This document shows, piece after piece, positions 53,515-63,034 of a stretch of 64,000 nt of DNA. Source of the DNA: Luteimonas granuli (lineage in GTDB: Bacteria; Pseudomonadota; Gammaproteobacteria; Xanthomonadales; Xanthomonadaceae); contig NZ_CP042218.1 in NCBI RefSeq assembly GCF_007795095.1, positions 1,488,001 to 1,552,000 on the forward strand, in the 5' to 3' direction. Position 1 is the first letter of the stretch; every line of letters starts with the position of its first letter. Under the pieces are notes generated by a model that saw only the letters and a program-made list of their open reading frames with translations, was not told the origin of the DNA and did not search any database. The position numbers and the translations under genes are program-made.

Positions 53515-55402
53515 ATGCGACCTGTCATCGCCAGCACACCCCTCGCCATCGCCCTGGCCCTGCTCCTGCCCCTGGGCCTGGCCGCCTGCGACCGCTCCGG
53601 CGCCACCGGTGCATCGCGCACCGCTCCGGTCGCGGTCACGGCCGAAGAGCGCCAGGCCGAAACGGCACGCCTCAATGCATGGTTCGAGGAACAGTTCGAG
53701 GAACAGCTGAAGCTGAGCCCGCTGCGCCTGACCTTCCTGGGCCGCAAGGAGCTGTACGACCAGCTCGACGATGTGTCCGACGCCGGTATCCAGAGGCAGC
53801 TCGACTGGCTGGAGGCCTCGGTGGAGGAAATGGAGGCCCGCTTCTGACCACGACCGCCTCGAGCCCGAGGCCCAGCTTTCCTGGGCGCTGTGGAAGAAGC
53901 AGTACGAAGAGATGCGCGATGGCATGCCCTTCCTGCTCGACGGTTACGTCTTCGACCAGATGAACGGCCTGCACAGCGTGGCGCCGACCTTCATGATCAA
54001 TTTCCACCGGGTCGACGAAGCATCCGACTACGAAGCCTACGTCGCCCGCCTGCACAAGCTGCCCGACCTGTTCGACACCCTGATCGAGCGCGGCCACCGC
54101 GCCGCCGCGGCCGGCATCCGGCCGCCGAAGTTCGCCTGGGAAGGCGTGATCGACCAGTCGCGCAAGGTGATCTCCGGCGCGCCGTTCGACGGCGGCGCCG
54201 ACAGCGCGCTGTGGGCGGACGCGCAGGCCAAGGCCGACGCCCTGCTGGCCGCGGGCAAGATCGACGCCGCGCGTGCGGCCGCACTGAAGGAAGAGGCGCG
54301 CCGGGCCCTGGTGGACGACGTGAAGCCGGCCTATGAGCGGATCATCGCCTTCGCCTCCGGAGAGCTGCCGGCCTCCGCGGAGAATCCCGCGGGCGTGGGC
54401 ACCACCCACCCGAACGGCGACGCGTACTACGGCTGGCAGCTCGCCCGGCACACCTCCACCGACATGAGCGCCGAGGCCATCCACGAACTGGGCCTGTCCG
54501 AGGTCGCGCGCCTGCGCCGCGAGCTGGAAAAGGTGCAGGCGCAGATCGGTTTCAAGGGCGACCTGCAGGCCTTCTTCCGGCACGTGCAATCCGACCCGGC
54601 ACGCCTGTATCCCAACACCGACGCCGGCCGCCAGGCCTACATCGACGACGCCACCCGCGCCATCGACAACATCGAGCGGCACCTGCCGCAGTACTTCGGA
54701 CTGCTGCCGAAGGCCGGCCTTGAAGTGAAGCGCGTGGAAGCCTTCCGCGAGCAGGACGGTGCCGCCCAGCATTACTACCCCGGCACGCCCGACGGCTCGC
54801 GCCCCGGCATCTACTACGCGCATCTCTCCGACATGAACGCGATGCCGAAGACCGAACTCGAGGTGATCGCGTACCACGAAGGCCTGCCCGGCCACCACAT
54901 GCAGATCTCGATCGCGCAGGAACTGACCGGCGTACCGACCTTCCGCACGCAGATGTTCGACACCGCCTACACCGAAGGCTGGGGCCTGTACTCCGAGTGG
55001 CTGGCGAAGGAGATGCCGGACACCTACCAGACCCCCTACTCCGAGTACGGCCGCCTGATGTCGGAGATGTGGCGCGCGATCCGCCTGGTCGTCGACACCG
55101 GCATGCACGCCAAGGGCTGGACCGAACAGCAGGCGGTGGACTACTTCCGCGCCAACAGCTCGATCCCCGAGGCCGCGATCCGTTCCGAAGTGCAGCGCTA
55201 CCTGGTCAATCCCGGCCAGGCCACCGCGTACAAGGTCGGCATGATCCGCATGCAGGACCTGCGTCGGAAGGCGGAGGCCGAGCTGGGCGAAGCCTTCGAC
55301 ATCCGCGGCTTCCACGACACCATCCTCGGCGGCGGCGCGATGCCGCTGGACCTGCTGGAGCAGCGCGTCGACCGCTGGATCGCCGCCCGCAAGGCGGGTT
55401 GA
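53515..55402 (+). pseudogene. DUF885 metallopeptidase-like lipoprotein (single-base frameshift)
   Basis: About 628 residues when repaired. Lipoprotein signal [12 protein letters not shown] (Cys ~25). The DUF885 domain carries the zinc motif HEGLPGHHMQIS (~460; HExxxxHH variant), a downstream acidic helix in DTAYTEGWGLYSEWLAKEM, and AYKVGMIRMQDLRRKAEAELG near the C-terminus. The frame stops at 53847 after VEEMEARF because of one extra T at 53845; one frame over it continues [19 protein letters not shown] without a gap. Only 110 residues precede the break. Probably a periplasmic peptidase. A terminator-like stem follows at 55418. Confidence 0.87.
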
Positions 55403-55417
55403 GGCCCTCCTGCGGCA

Positions 55418-55447
55418 CCGTCCCGCCTTCAGGGCGGGACGGCTTTC
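55418..55447 (+). terminator. Terminator-like stem after the DUF885 gene
   Basis: A perfect 10-bp stem (CCGTCCCGCC at 55418-55427, GGCGGGACGG at 55433-55442) with a 5-base loop, followed by CTTTCCT. The stem is strong but the T-run is weak, so termination may be partial. Confidence 0.65.
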
Positions 55448-55655
55448 CTGCCAGGGCCGGCGCGGGGATTGGACGGCCCGGTTGCGCGGCGCTCACGTGC
55501 AGGGCCGAGCGGTCGCGTAAGATGGCCCGGCCCCCCCTGCGTCCGGCCGCAACCGCGCCCGCTGCGCCTTGTTCCGCGTCGCTGCCGCAAGGACGCCCTT
55601 CCGGAGCGCCCATGCCGACCTGCATGACCTGTACTTCCCGCTGGCCCCTGCGCGC

Positions 55656-55964
55656 GTGACGCAGGACGCCGTTCCGCTCTGCGCCCGCTGCGATGCCGTC
55701 TGCTGTCGCCTGACGGTGGTCGTGCAGCCGGAAGACCGCATCCCGGCCCATCTCACCACCTTCACCGAGGCGGGCCTGGAAGTGATGGCCCGCGACGAGG
55801 AAGGATGGTGCGTGGCCGTCGATTCCGCACACATGCGCTGTTCGATCTACGACAGCCGACCCGCGGTCTGCCGTCGGTTCGTCATGTCCGGGCCGTACTG
55901 CCTGGACGTGCGCGCCGACCACAGCGACCGCACCGCCCGGCGCGTTCCACTGCGCCTTTACTGA
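55656..55964 (+). CDS. YkgJ-family cysteine cluster protein
   Basis: About 102 residues from the GTG at 55656, with eight cysteines: LCARCDAVCCR (~9-19), WCVAVDSAHMRC, AVCRRF and PYCLDV. The spacing is that of the CxxCxxxC cluster family (COG0727), predicted to bind zinc or an Fe-S cluster. LTVVVQPEDRIPAHLTTFTEAGLEVMARDEEGWC matches the xanthomonad members closely. A longer TTG start at 55569 is possible but its extra 29 residues look unrelated; neither start has a clear ribosome-binding site. Followed after 12 bp by a small lysine-rich gene. Confidence 0.8.
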   Translation: MTQDAVPLCARCDAVCCRLTVVVQPEDRIPAHLTTFTEAGLEVMARDEEGWCVAVDSAHMRCSIYDSRPAVCRRFVMSGPYCLDVRADHSDRTARRVPLRLY

Positions 55965-55976
55965 CTGGAGAGACCA

Positions 55977-56195
55977 TTGGCAAAACCCAACTACAGTTTC
56001 GAGAAGCGTCAGCGCGAACTGGCGAAGAAGCGCAAGCAGGACGCCAAGGACGCAAAGAAGCGCGAGGCCCGCGAGGCGGCCTCCCCGCAGTCGGCCGCGA
56101 CCGCACCTCAGGCAGCGACGCCGGAATCCGGCGAGCCCGCCGAAACGGCCCCGGCGGCGCCGGCCCCGCGCGTCCACCTGCGTTCGCCGGAGTAG
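55977..56195 (+). CDS. 72-residue lysine-rich protein with TTG start
   Basis: Small charged protein: MAKPNYSFEKRQRELAKKRK then a run of Lys/Asp/Arg helix (QDAKDAKKREAREAA) and an Ala/Pro tail. The first 20 residues are the recognisable part of a small-protein family common in proteobacteria, of unknown function. The start is TTG, with GGAG seven bases upstream and 12 bp after the YkgJ-like stop, so the two genes are likely co-transcribed. The tail from ~38 on is low-complexity. Confidence 0.72.
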   Translation: MAKPNYSFEKRQRELAKKRKQDAKDAKKREAREAASPQSAATAPQAATPESGEPAETAPAAPAPRVHLRSPE

Positions 56196-56259
56196 CGCGC
56201 GGCGGGCCGGCGTGAGGGCGGCGCCGCGGGCCAGGCCCGCCATGCGCCGCCCCCGGCGG

Positions 56260-59200
56260 TCAGTGCACCCCGTGGCAGACCGACGTCGGGCCGAAGCTTT
56301 CGCCGAACAGCTGCCCCTGGCGATGGTGCTGCCAGTAGAACGTCGGCGCCGGCACCGCCTGGTTGCCGATCTCCGCCATACCGGCGGCGACGTCGAACAG
56401 CCGCCCGTCCACCATCACGTAGCGCGTGTCCGCGGTGTGGCGGATGTTCTCGAGCGGGTTGCCGTCCAGCACCACGAGGTCGGCACGCTTGCCGACCTCG
56501 AGCGAGCCCAGCTGCGAGGCCATGCCGAGGTAGTCGGCGCCGTCGATCGTCGCCGCGCGCAGCGCCTCGAAGTTGCTGAAGCCGCCCTGGGTCAGCATCC
56601 ACGCCTCCCAGTGCGTCGCCAGGCCCTGGAGCTGGCCGTGGCCGCCCACCTGCACCTTGACCCCGGCGTCGCGCAGCTTCTTGAGTGACTTCGCCACCTC
56701 GATGTGGTGGTAGTCCCAGTCCGGCGCGGTCTCGCGGCGGATCGAGCGCGCATCCAGCGTCTCGCGCGGGAAGAAGCGGTTGAGCTTGGGATCCTCCCAG
56801 ACGTTGTCGCGGGCGTAGAACCAGTACTCGCCCGACAGACCGCCGTAGCTCACCACCAGCGTCGGCGTGTTGCGCACGTCGGTGGCCTTCCACAGATTGA
56901 CCACGTCCGAATACAGCGGCGCGATCGGCAGGTTGTGCTCGATGCCGGTGGCGCCGTCCAGGATCATGGTCATGTTGTGGTGGAAGGTGGAACCGCCTTC
57001 CTCCACCACCAGCATGCCGAGCTCGCGCGCGGCCTGGTTGACCTGCTGGCGCTGTTCGCGCCGCGGCTGGTTGTAGCTCTTCACCGAGAACGCACCGTGC
57101 GCCTGCATCCGGCGCAGGTGGCTGCGGGCGTCGTCGAGCGAATCGATCTCGGCCTTGAAGCCGCCGTCGGCGCCGTACAGGATCGTGCCCGTCGAGAACA
57201 TGCGCGGTCCGACCATGCGACCGGCCTGCAGCAGCTCGGACTGCGAGAACACGAACTCGGTGGTCGCCGAGGGATCGTGCAGGGTGGTCACGCCGAAGGC
57301 GAGGTTGGCGTAGTAGGCCCAGTTCTGCTGCGGCACCACGCCCTGGCCGAAGTTCGAGGCGTGCGCGTGCACGTCGATGATGCCGGGGATGATGGTCTTC
57401 CCGGCCACGTCGATGACGCGCGCGCCGGACGGAACCTGGACCGCACCGGCGGCGCCGATGGCGGTGATGGTGTGGCCGTCGACGACGATCGTGCCGCCCT
57501 CGATCACTTCCTGCGCGTTCTCCGCATCGCGCATGGTGACGATGCGCGCGTTGGTGAACGCGACCACGTCGCGCGGCGCATACACCGGCGCCTCGAGGCC
57601 GACGGCGACGCCGCCGCCCGGCGCCGGTTTCGCGATCTCGGCGGGCGCGCCCGGGAGGAAGTCGAAGGTCTGGTCCAGGCGCCGCGAGTGGTAGCGGTCG
57701 CCCACCATCCAGTGCAGCGACTTCGAGTCCGCGGCCCAGTGCAGGTAGCTGCCGACGTCGGCGCTCACCGGACGCACCGGCAGCGCCTTGGTCTTGCGGT
57801 CGAGCGTGATGGTGCGGCCGGTCTCCGGCATCGGCGCCACGTAGGCGTTGAACAGCTCGGTGAAGGCGACCCACTGGCCGTCGGGGCTGACCTGGACCGA
57901 ATCGACGTACTTGAGGTCGAACACCTCGCGCGGCTCCTCGCCGTGCAGGCCGACCGACATCAGCTTCTTCTGCATCCCGCCGCCCGCCAGGTACAGCACG
58001 CGGGTGCCATCGTGGTTGAACTGCGGCGACTGCCCGGTCTCGGCCACGCGCACCGGCGTGCCGCCGGCGGTCGGCACCACGTAGATGCCGCGCTCGCCCG
58101 ACCACAGGCTGCCGGTCAGGCCGCCGCCGCCGCTGCGGCTGTAGACCACGTGCCGGCCGTCCGGCGAGAAGCGCGGGTGGTAGTAGAAGCCCGGCTGCTG
58201 CGTGAGCTTTCGGCCCTCGGCCGTGCCGCCCGCGCCGCGGATATGGATCGCGCCCAGGCCGTCGTCGGTCCAGCTGGTGTAGAGCAGCTGGCGGCCGTCG
58301 GCGCTGAAGCTGGGCTGGTATTCGTACACGCCCCGGCTGCCGGTCAGGCGCACCGGCGTGCCGCCCGGCAGCGGCTTGCGCCACAGCTGCCCCAGCGCGT
58401 GGAAGACCAGGCTGCCGCCGTCGGCCGACGTCGCGACATCACGGATCATGCGCGGGCTGAAGCGGCCCTCGGGCAGCGACTGCGCGAACCTCAGCGGCTC
58501 GGACACCATCTGCTCGACCTGGGCGGTGAACGGGATCTTCGTCGCGGCGCCGCTGCCCATGTCCACGCGCCACAGCCCGCCCTGGGCCGAGACCACCACC
58601 GCCTTCGAGTCCGGCGTCCAGTTGAAGCCGGTGTAGGGCCCGAAGATCGCCCAGGCCTCCTGCTGGTCGTGGCTCAGGCCGTCCCACACCGGGCGCACCT
58701 CGCCGCTGGCGATGTCGAGGTGGTGCAGCACGCTGGCGTCGCGCACGCGCTTCACGAAGGCCAGCGACCGGCCGTCCGGCGACACCTGCGGCCGCACCGC
58801 GCCGCCGGGCGTGGCGACCACGGTCTCGGTCTTGCCGGTCTGGCGGTCGAAGCGCTTGATCGCGTAGATCACGCCGTGCGGATCGCGGTTGTACTCGAAG
58901 CTCGGGCCGCGGCTGACGTCCTGCGAGAAGTACACGTAGCGGCCGTCGGGCGAGACGCTGGGCTCGCCCAGGTCCTGCTGTTCGTTGGGCTTTTCCACCA
59001 GCTGGATGCCGGCGCTGGTGCCGGCCGCGTGGTACATCCACAGCTCGCCCGCGCCCAGCGAGCGCGTCGAGGTGAAGTGCTTGCGGGCGACGATGTACCG
59101 GCCGTCGGGCGTCCAGGTCGGATTGTTGACGAGGCGGAAGCTCTCCTCGGTCACCTGGCGCGCATCGCTGCCGTCGGCGGCGATGGTCCAGACGTTGTTG

Positions 59201-59736
59201 GCGCCGCCGCGGTCGGAGGTGAAGGCGATGCGGCGACCGTCGGGCGACCAGCGCGGCTGGACGTCCCAGGCGCGGCCGGTGGTGATGCGGGTGGCGGCGC
59301 CGCCGGCGACCGGCATGCGGTAGAGGTCGCCCAGCAGCGAGAACACCAGCTGGCGGCCGTCGGGGGAGACGTCCACGTCCATCCAGGTGCCTTCGCTGGT
59401 CTCGAAGCGCACGGTCTTCGGCGTGCCCTGGGTGGTCTCGACGCTCCACTTCGCGGCCTTGTCGTCGCCGTTGGCATCCCGGCGCAGGCCGCGCGCGCTT
59501 TCCAGCGGGGCCTCGGCCGGGTCCAGGCCGGCGGCGTCGAGCGCCTCCTGCTCGAGCTCGACGTTGTCGGTGCGGTCCTGGTCCTGCTTCGCGGGCGGAG
59601 CGGGCTGCGGCGTCGGCTGCGGCTGGGGAGCGGGCTGGGGAGCGGGCTGGGGCTGGGGCGCAGGCGGGTTCTGTGCAAGTGCGGGCGCCGAGACGAGCGC
59701 GGCGGCGAGGGCGAGGGCAAGCGTGGTTCGGGTCAT
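56260..59736 (-). CDS. Secreted amidohydrolase with PD40 beta-propeller
   Basis: A 1158-residue exported protein: signal peptide LALALAAALVSAPALA, a Pro/Gln linker (~23-50), a TolB-like beta-propeller made of repeated SPDGR blades (~110-720; for example VSPDGRQLVFS, WSPDGRRIAFTSDRGG, SPDGRYVYFSQD), then an amidohydrolase domain (~760-1130) with IDVHAHASNFG as first metal site, AHGAFSVKSYN, HNLPIAPLY, VQVGGHGQLQG and the closing KRADLVVLDGNPLENI. The fusion resembles periplasmic prolidase/imidazolonepropionase-like proteins of xanthomonads. Substrate unknown; a peptide or cyclic amide is likely. Divergent from htpG. Confidence 0.94.
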   Translation of the reverse strand: MTRTTLALALAAALVSAPALAQNPPAPQPQPAPQPAPQPQPTPQPAPPAKQDQDRTDNVELEQEALDAAGLDPAEAPLESARGLRRDANGDDKAAKWSVETTQGTPKTVRFETSEGTWMDVDVSPDGRQLVFSLLGDLYRMPVAGGAATRITTGRAWDVQPRWSPDGRRIAFTSDRGGANNVWTIAADGSDARQVTEESFRLVNNPTWTPDGRYIVARKHFTSTRSLGAGELWMYHAAGTSAGIQLVEKPNEQQDLGEPSVSPDGRYVYFSQDVSRGPSFEYNRDPHGVIYAIKRFDRQTGKTETVVATPGGAVRPQVSPDGRSLAFVKRVRDASVLHHLDIASGEVRPVWDGLSHDQQEAWAIFGPYTGFNWTPDSKAVVVSAQGGLWRVDMGSGAATKIPFTAQVEQMVSEPLRFAQSLPEGRFSPRMIRDVATSADGGSLVFHALGQLWRKPLPGGTPVRLTGSRGVYEYQPSFSADGRQLLYTSWTDDGLGAIHIRGAGGTAEGRKLTQQPGFYYHPRFSPDGRHVVYSRSGGGGLTGSLWSGERGIYVVPTAGGTPVRVAETGQSPQFNHDGTRVLYLAGGGMQKKLMSVGLHGEEPREVFDLKYVDSVQVSPDGQWVAFTELFNAYVAPMPETGRTITLDRKTKALPVRPVSADVGSYLHWAADSKSLHWMVGDRYHSRRLDQTFDFLPGAPAEIAKPAPGGGVAVGLEAPVYAPRDVVAFTNARIVTMRDAENAQEVIEGGTIVVDGHTITAIGAAGAVQVPSGARVIDVAGKTIIPGIIDVHAHASNFGQGVVPQQNWAYYANLAFGVTTLHDPSATTEFVFSQSELLQAGRMVGPRMFSTGTILYGADGGFKAEIDSLDDARSHLRRMQAHGAFSVKSYNQPRREQRQQVNQAARELGMLVVEEGGSTFHHNMTMILDGATGIEHNLPIAPLYSDVVNLWKATDVRNTPTLVVSYGGLSGEYWFYARDNVWEDPKLNRFFPRETLDARSIRRETAPDWDYHHIEVAKSLKKLRDAGVKVQVGGHGQLQGLATHWEAWMLTQGGFSNFEALRAATIDGADYLGMASQLGSLEVGKRADLVVLDGNPLENIRHTADTRYVMVDGRLFDVAAGMAEIGNQAVPAPTFYWQHHRQGQLFGESFGPTSVCHGVH

Positions 59737-59850
59737 GCGATGCGGCGTCCGGAAGGGCAAACCCCGCCAACATAGCCGGGCCGCCCGCCACCGCGCCCGG
59801 TCCGAAAGTCGTGTCCCGGCGGCCCGACGTCGCGTTCCGGCGTCCCCGCG

Positions 59851-59879
59851 GTTGAAATCGACGCCCCGGGCACGCATAT
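59851..59879 (+). promoter_or_regulatory. Sigma-32-like heat-shock promoter of htpG
   Basis: GTTGAAA at 59851-59857 and ACGCATAT at 59872-59879 are separated by 14 bases, close to the sigma-32 consensus CTTGAAA-N11..16-CCCCATNT (6/7 and 6/8 matches). The predicted transcript start is about 28 nt before the htpG ATG. Confidence 0.65.
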
Positions 59880-59913
59880 CCGGCGCCAGTCTCAGCCTTG
59901 CAGGGAGCACCCG

Positions 59914-61845
59914 ATGACCGCCACCGCCGCCGAAACCCGCCGCTTCGAAGCCGAGGTCGCCCAGGTCCTGCACCTGGTCACGCATTCGCTGTACTCGCAC
60001 AAGGAGATCTTCCTGCGAGAGCTGATCTCGAACGCGTCCGACGCCTGCGACAAGCTGCGCTTCGAGTCCATCGCCAGCCCCGACCTGCTCGCGGGCCAGC
60101 CGGAGCTGCACATCGACGTCAGCCGGGACCGGGACGCGCGCACGATCACCATCCGCGACACCGGCATCGGCATGTCGCGGGACGAGGTGGTGGCCAACAT
60201 CGGCAGCATCGCCAGCTCCGGCACGCGCCGCTTCCTGGAAGCGCTGGGCGCGGAGCAGAAGGCCGACGCGCGCCTGATCGGCCAGTTCGGCGTGGGCTTC
60301 TACTCCGCCTTCGTGGTCGCCGACCGCGTGACCGTGCTGACCCGCCGCGCGGGCGCGGCGCCGGGGGAGGGCGTGAAGTGGGAAAGCGACGGCCGCGGCG
60401 AGTACACGCTCGAGGCCGTGGAGCTGCCGGAGCGCGGCACCACCGTGGTGCTGCACCTGAAGGCGGACGAGGACGAGTTCCTCGACGGCTGGAAGCTGCG
60501 CGCGCTGATCACGAAGTACTCCGACCACGTCGCCTTCCCGATCCGGATGCCGAAGGACGCCGCGTCCGATGCGGGCGACGACGATGCCGATGACGCGGGC
60601 GAGGCCGGCACCGGGGCCGACGCCGCGAAGCCCGCGCCCGCCTGGGACACGGTCAACGACGCCTCCGCGCTCTGGACCCGCCCGAAGTCGGAGATCAGCG
60701 ACGACGAATACCAGAACTTCTACAAGTCGCTCGGCCACGATTTCAACGACGCCGCGGCCTGGAGCCACAACCGCGTCGAGGGCAGCCAGAGCTTCACCAC
60801 CCTGCTCTACATCCCCTCGCAGCCGCCGTTCGACCTGATGATGGGCGGCCGCGACGAGCGCAAGGGCCTCAAGCTCTACATCAAGCGCGTCTTCATCATG
60901 GACGCCGCCGAGGAGCTGCTGCCGAACTACCTGCGCTTCGTGCGCGGCGTGGTCGACGCCGACGACCTGCCGCTCAACGTCAGCCGCGAGATCCTGCAGC
61001 ACAACCGCCAGCTCGAGCGCATCAAGGGCGCCTGCGTGAAGCGTGTGCTCGACATGATCGAGCGCCTGTCGCGCGACGAGCCGGAAAAGTTCGCCGCCTT
61101 CCTCAAGGCCTTCGGCAACACGCTCAAGGAAGGCATCGTCGAGGACCACGGCAACCGCGAGCGGATCGCGAAGCTGCTGCGCTTCGCCTCGACCCGGGGC
61201 GAGGGCGATGCCCGCACGGTCTCGCTGGACGACTACATCGGCCGCATGCAGGAGGGCCAGGACGCGATCTGGTACGTCACCGCCGACGGCCATCGCGCCG
61301 CCGCCGGCAGCCCGCAGCTGGAAGCCTTCCGGGCCCGCGACATCGAAGTGCTGCTGATGTCCGACCGCATCGACGAGTGGATGCTCGGCCACCTGCGCGA
61401 ATACGGCGGCAAGCCGCTGAAGCACGTCGCCAAGGGCGAGCTGCCGCTGGACGAGGCGGAGAAGCAGAAGCTCGCCGACGCCGCCGGCGCGGCCGCACCG
61501 CTGCTGGAGCGCATCAAGGGCCTGCTCGGCGACCGCGTCGAGGACGTGCGCGTGTCGGCGCGCCTCACCGATTCGCCCTCGTGCCTGGCGCTGTCGGAAT
61601 GGGAAATGGCCCCGCACCTGGCGCACCTGCTGCGCGAGGCCGGCCAGGACGTGCCGGCGCAGAAGCCGACGCTCGAGGTGAACCCGCAGCACGCGCTGCT
61701 GCGCAGGCTGCAGGGCGAGACCGACGAGGCCCGCGCCAGCGATCTCGCCAGCCTGCTGCTGGAGCAGGCGGAGCTCGCCGCGGGCGCACCACTGCCGGAT
61801 CCGGCGGCTTTCGTGCAGAGGATGAACCGCCTGCTGGCAGACTAG
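59914..61845 (+). CDS. htpG: Chaperone protein HtpG (Hsp90)
   Basis: Cytosolic ATP-dependent Hsp90 chaperone, 643 residues. N-terminal GHKL ATPase (~1-220): YSHKEIFLRELISNASDACDKLR, DTGIGMSRDE and GQFGVGFYSAF. Middle domain (~250-470) with NFYKSLGHDF, LYIKRVFIMD, LPLNVSREILQHNRQL (catalytic Arg) and the dimerisation domain (~500-643) ending VQRMNRLLAD. An acidic insertion DAASDAGDDDADDAGEAGTG (~210-230) lies in the charged linker position. The gene has a heat-shock promoter and is divergent from the amidohydrolase gene. Confidence 0.98.
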   Translation: MTATAAETRRFEAEVAQVLHLVTHSLYSHKEIFLRELISNASDACDKLRFESIASPDLLAGQPELHIDVSRDRDARTITIRDTGIGMSRDEVVANIGSIASSGTRRFLEALGAEQKADARLIGQFGVGFYSAFVVADRVTVLTRRAGAAPGEGVKWESDGRGEYTLEAVELPERGTTVVLHLKADEDEFLDGWKLRALITKYSDHVAFPIRMPKDAASDAGDDDADDAGEAGTGADAAKPAPAWDTVNDASALWTRPKSEISDDEYQNFYKSLGHDFNDAAAWSHNRVEGSQSFTTLLYIPSQPPFDLMMGGRDERKGLKLYIKRVFIMDAAEELLPNYLRFVRGVVDADDLPLNVSREILQHNRQLERIKGACVKRVLDMIERLSRDEPEKFAAFLKAFGNTLKEGIVEDHGNRERIAKLLRFASTRGEGDARTVSLDDYIGRMQEGQDAIWYVTADGHRAAAGSPQLEAFRARDIEVLLMSDRIDEWMLGHLREYGGKPLKHVAKGELPLDEAEKQKLADAAGAAAPLLERIKGLLGDRVEDVRVSARLTDSPSCLALSEWEMAPHLAHLLREAGQDVPAQKPTLEVNPQHALLRRLQGETDEARASDLASLLLEQAELAAGAPLPDPAAFVQRMNRLLAD

Positions 61846-61873
61846 CGCTCCCTCTCGCCCGGCTCCGACAACG

Positions 61874-63034
61874 ATGCCCGACCACATGCCCGACGATCTG
61901 TCGGCCTCCGGCCGCGACCTGCGGGCCTTCACCGACGCGCTGCGCCCGCGCCACCGCGTGGTACGCAACGTCGGCGGCGAATGGGTGCTGCTCGGCCACG
62001 ATCTGGTCGTGGAGGCCGCGCGCGACGACGTCCGCTTCTCCAGCGCCGTGTCGCGCCACCTCCAGGTGCCGAACGGCATCGACGGCGAACGGCATGCCGC
62101 ATACCGGCGCGCCCTGGACGTGTTCCTGGGCGCCGATGCTTTGGCACCCCATCACGCGCAGTTCCGGCGGATCGCGGCCGGACTGGTGGCCTCGCTGCCC
62201 AGGGACGAGGCCGTCGACGCGGTGTCGGCGATCGGCGTCCGTTTCGCGGTGCGCGCGCAGTGCGCCTGGCTGGGCTGGCCCGCCAGCCTCGAAGGCCGGC
62301 TGGTGGACTGGGTGGCCGAGAACCACGTCGCCACCCGCTCCGGCGACCGCGACCGGACCCGGCGCGTGGCCGAGGAGTTCGACGCCATCATCCAGTCCGT
62401 GCTCGCGCCGCGGCGCGCGGCGGGCGCCGACGCCCCGGATGACGTCACCACCCGGCTCATGCGCACCACGGTCGACGGCCGGCCGCTGGACGACCCCGAG
62501 ATCGTCTCCGTGCTGCGCAACTGGACCGGCGGCGATCTGGGCTCCATCGCCCAGTGCGTGGGCGTGCTGCTGCACCATCTGGCGACGCATCCGGAACTGC
62601 AGCAGCGGCTGCGCGACGGTGTCGACGACGACGCCTTCGATGCCGTGATCGACGAGATCCTCCGCATCGACAATCCCTTCGTATCCAACCGCCGGATCAC
62701 TACCTGCCCGGTGGACATCGGCGGCGTGACCCTGCCGGAAGGCGCACGGGTGAAGCTCAACTGGACCTCGGCCAACCGCGACGAGGCCGTCTTCGGCGAT
62801 CCCGACGCCTTCGATCCCGCGCGCAACGCGCCGCACAACCTGGTCTACGGCATCGGTCGCCACGCCTGCCCCGGCCGCCTGCTGGCGACGCTTGAACTGC
62901 GGATCGTGCTGCGGGAACTCCTGGCCGCGACCCGCTCGATCACGCTCGACCCGCTCCAGCCGGCCGAACGCGCGGTCGCGCCCGTGGGCGGCTGGGCGCA
63001 CGTACGCGTGCTGCTCGCGTCGCCGGCTGGATGA
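61874..63034 (+). CDS. Cytochrome P450
   Basis: A 386-residue soluble bacterial P450 monooxygenase-type protein. The heme-binding loop is YGIGRHACPGRLLATLE, with axial Cys ~335; the ExxR motif is EILR in IDEILRIDNPFVSNRR; and the I-helix is NWTGGDLGSIAQCVG (~215-230). The conserved I-helix threonine is replaced by Leu (GDL), so dioxygen activation may differ and peroxygenase-type chemistry should be considered. No ferredoxin or reductase gene adjoins. Its stop overlaps the next start by 4 bp (ATGA). An internal Met (MPDDLS) four residues in is an alternative start. Confidence 0.93.
   Translation: MPDHMPDDLSASGRDLRAFTDALRPRHRVVRNVGGEWVLLGHDLVVEAARDDVRFSSAVSRHLQVPNGIDGERHAAYRRALDVFLGADALAPHHAQFRRIAAGLVASLPRDEAVDAVSAIGVRFAVRAQCAWLGWPASLEGRLVDWVAENHVATRSGDRDRTRRVAEEFDAIIQSVLAPRRAAGADAPDDVTTRLMRTTVDGRPLDDPEIVSVLRNWTGGDLGSIAQCVGVLLHHLATHPELQQRLRDGVDDDAFDAVIDEILRIDNPFVSNRRITTCPVDIGGVTLPEGARVKLNWTSANRDEAVFGDPDAFDPARNAPHNLVYGIGRHACPGRLLATLELRIVLRELLAATRSITLDPLQPAERAVAPVGGWAHVRVLLASPAG

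Noticed and set aside
56217-56250. Intrinsic terminator between the small lysine-rich gene and the amidohydrolase
   Set aside because: GGGCGGCGC and GCGCCGCCC can pair, but no T-run follows on either strand, so it is at best a structural hairpin.
56260-62079. Extension of the amidohydrolase frame upstream through the htpG region
   Set aside because: The signal peptide at 59736 marks the true start, and the upstream part is antisense to htpG.
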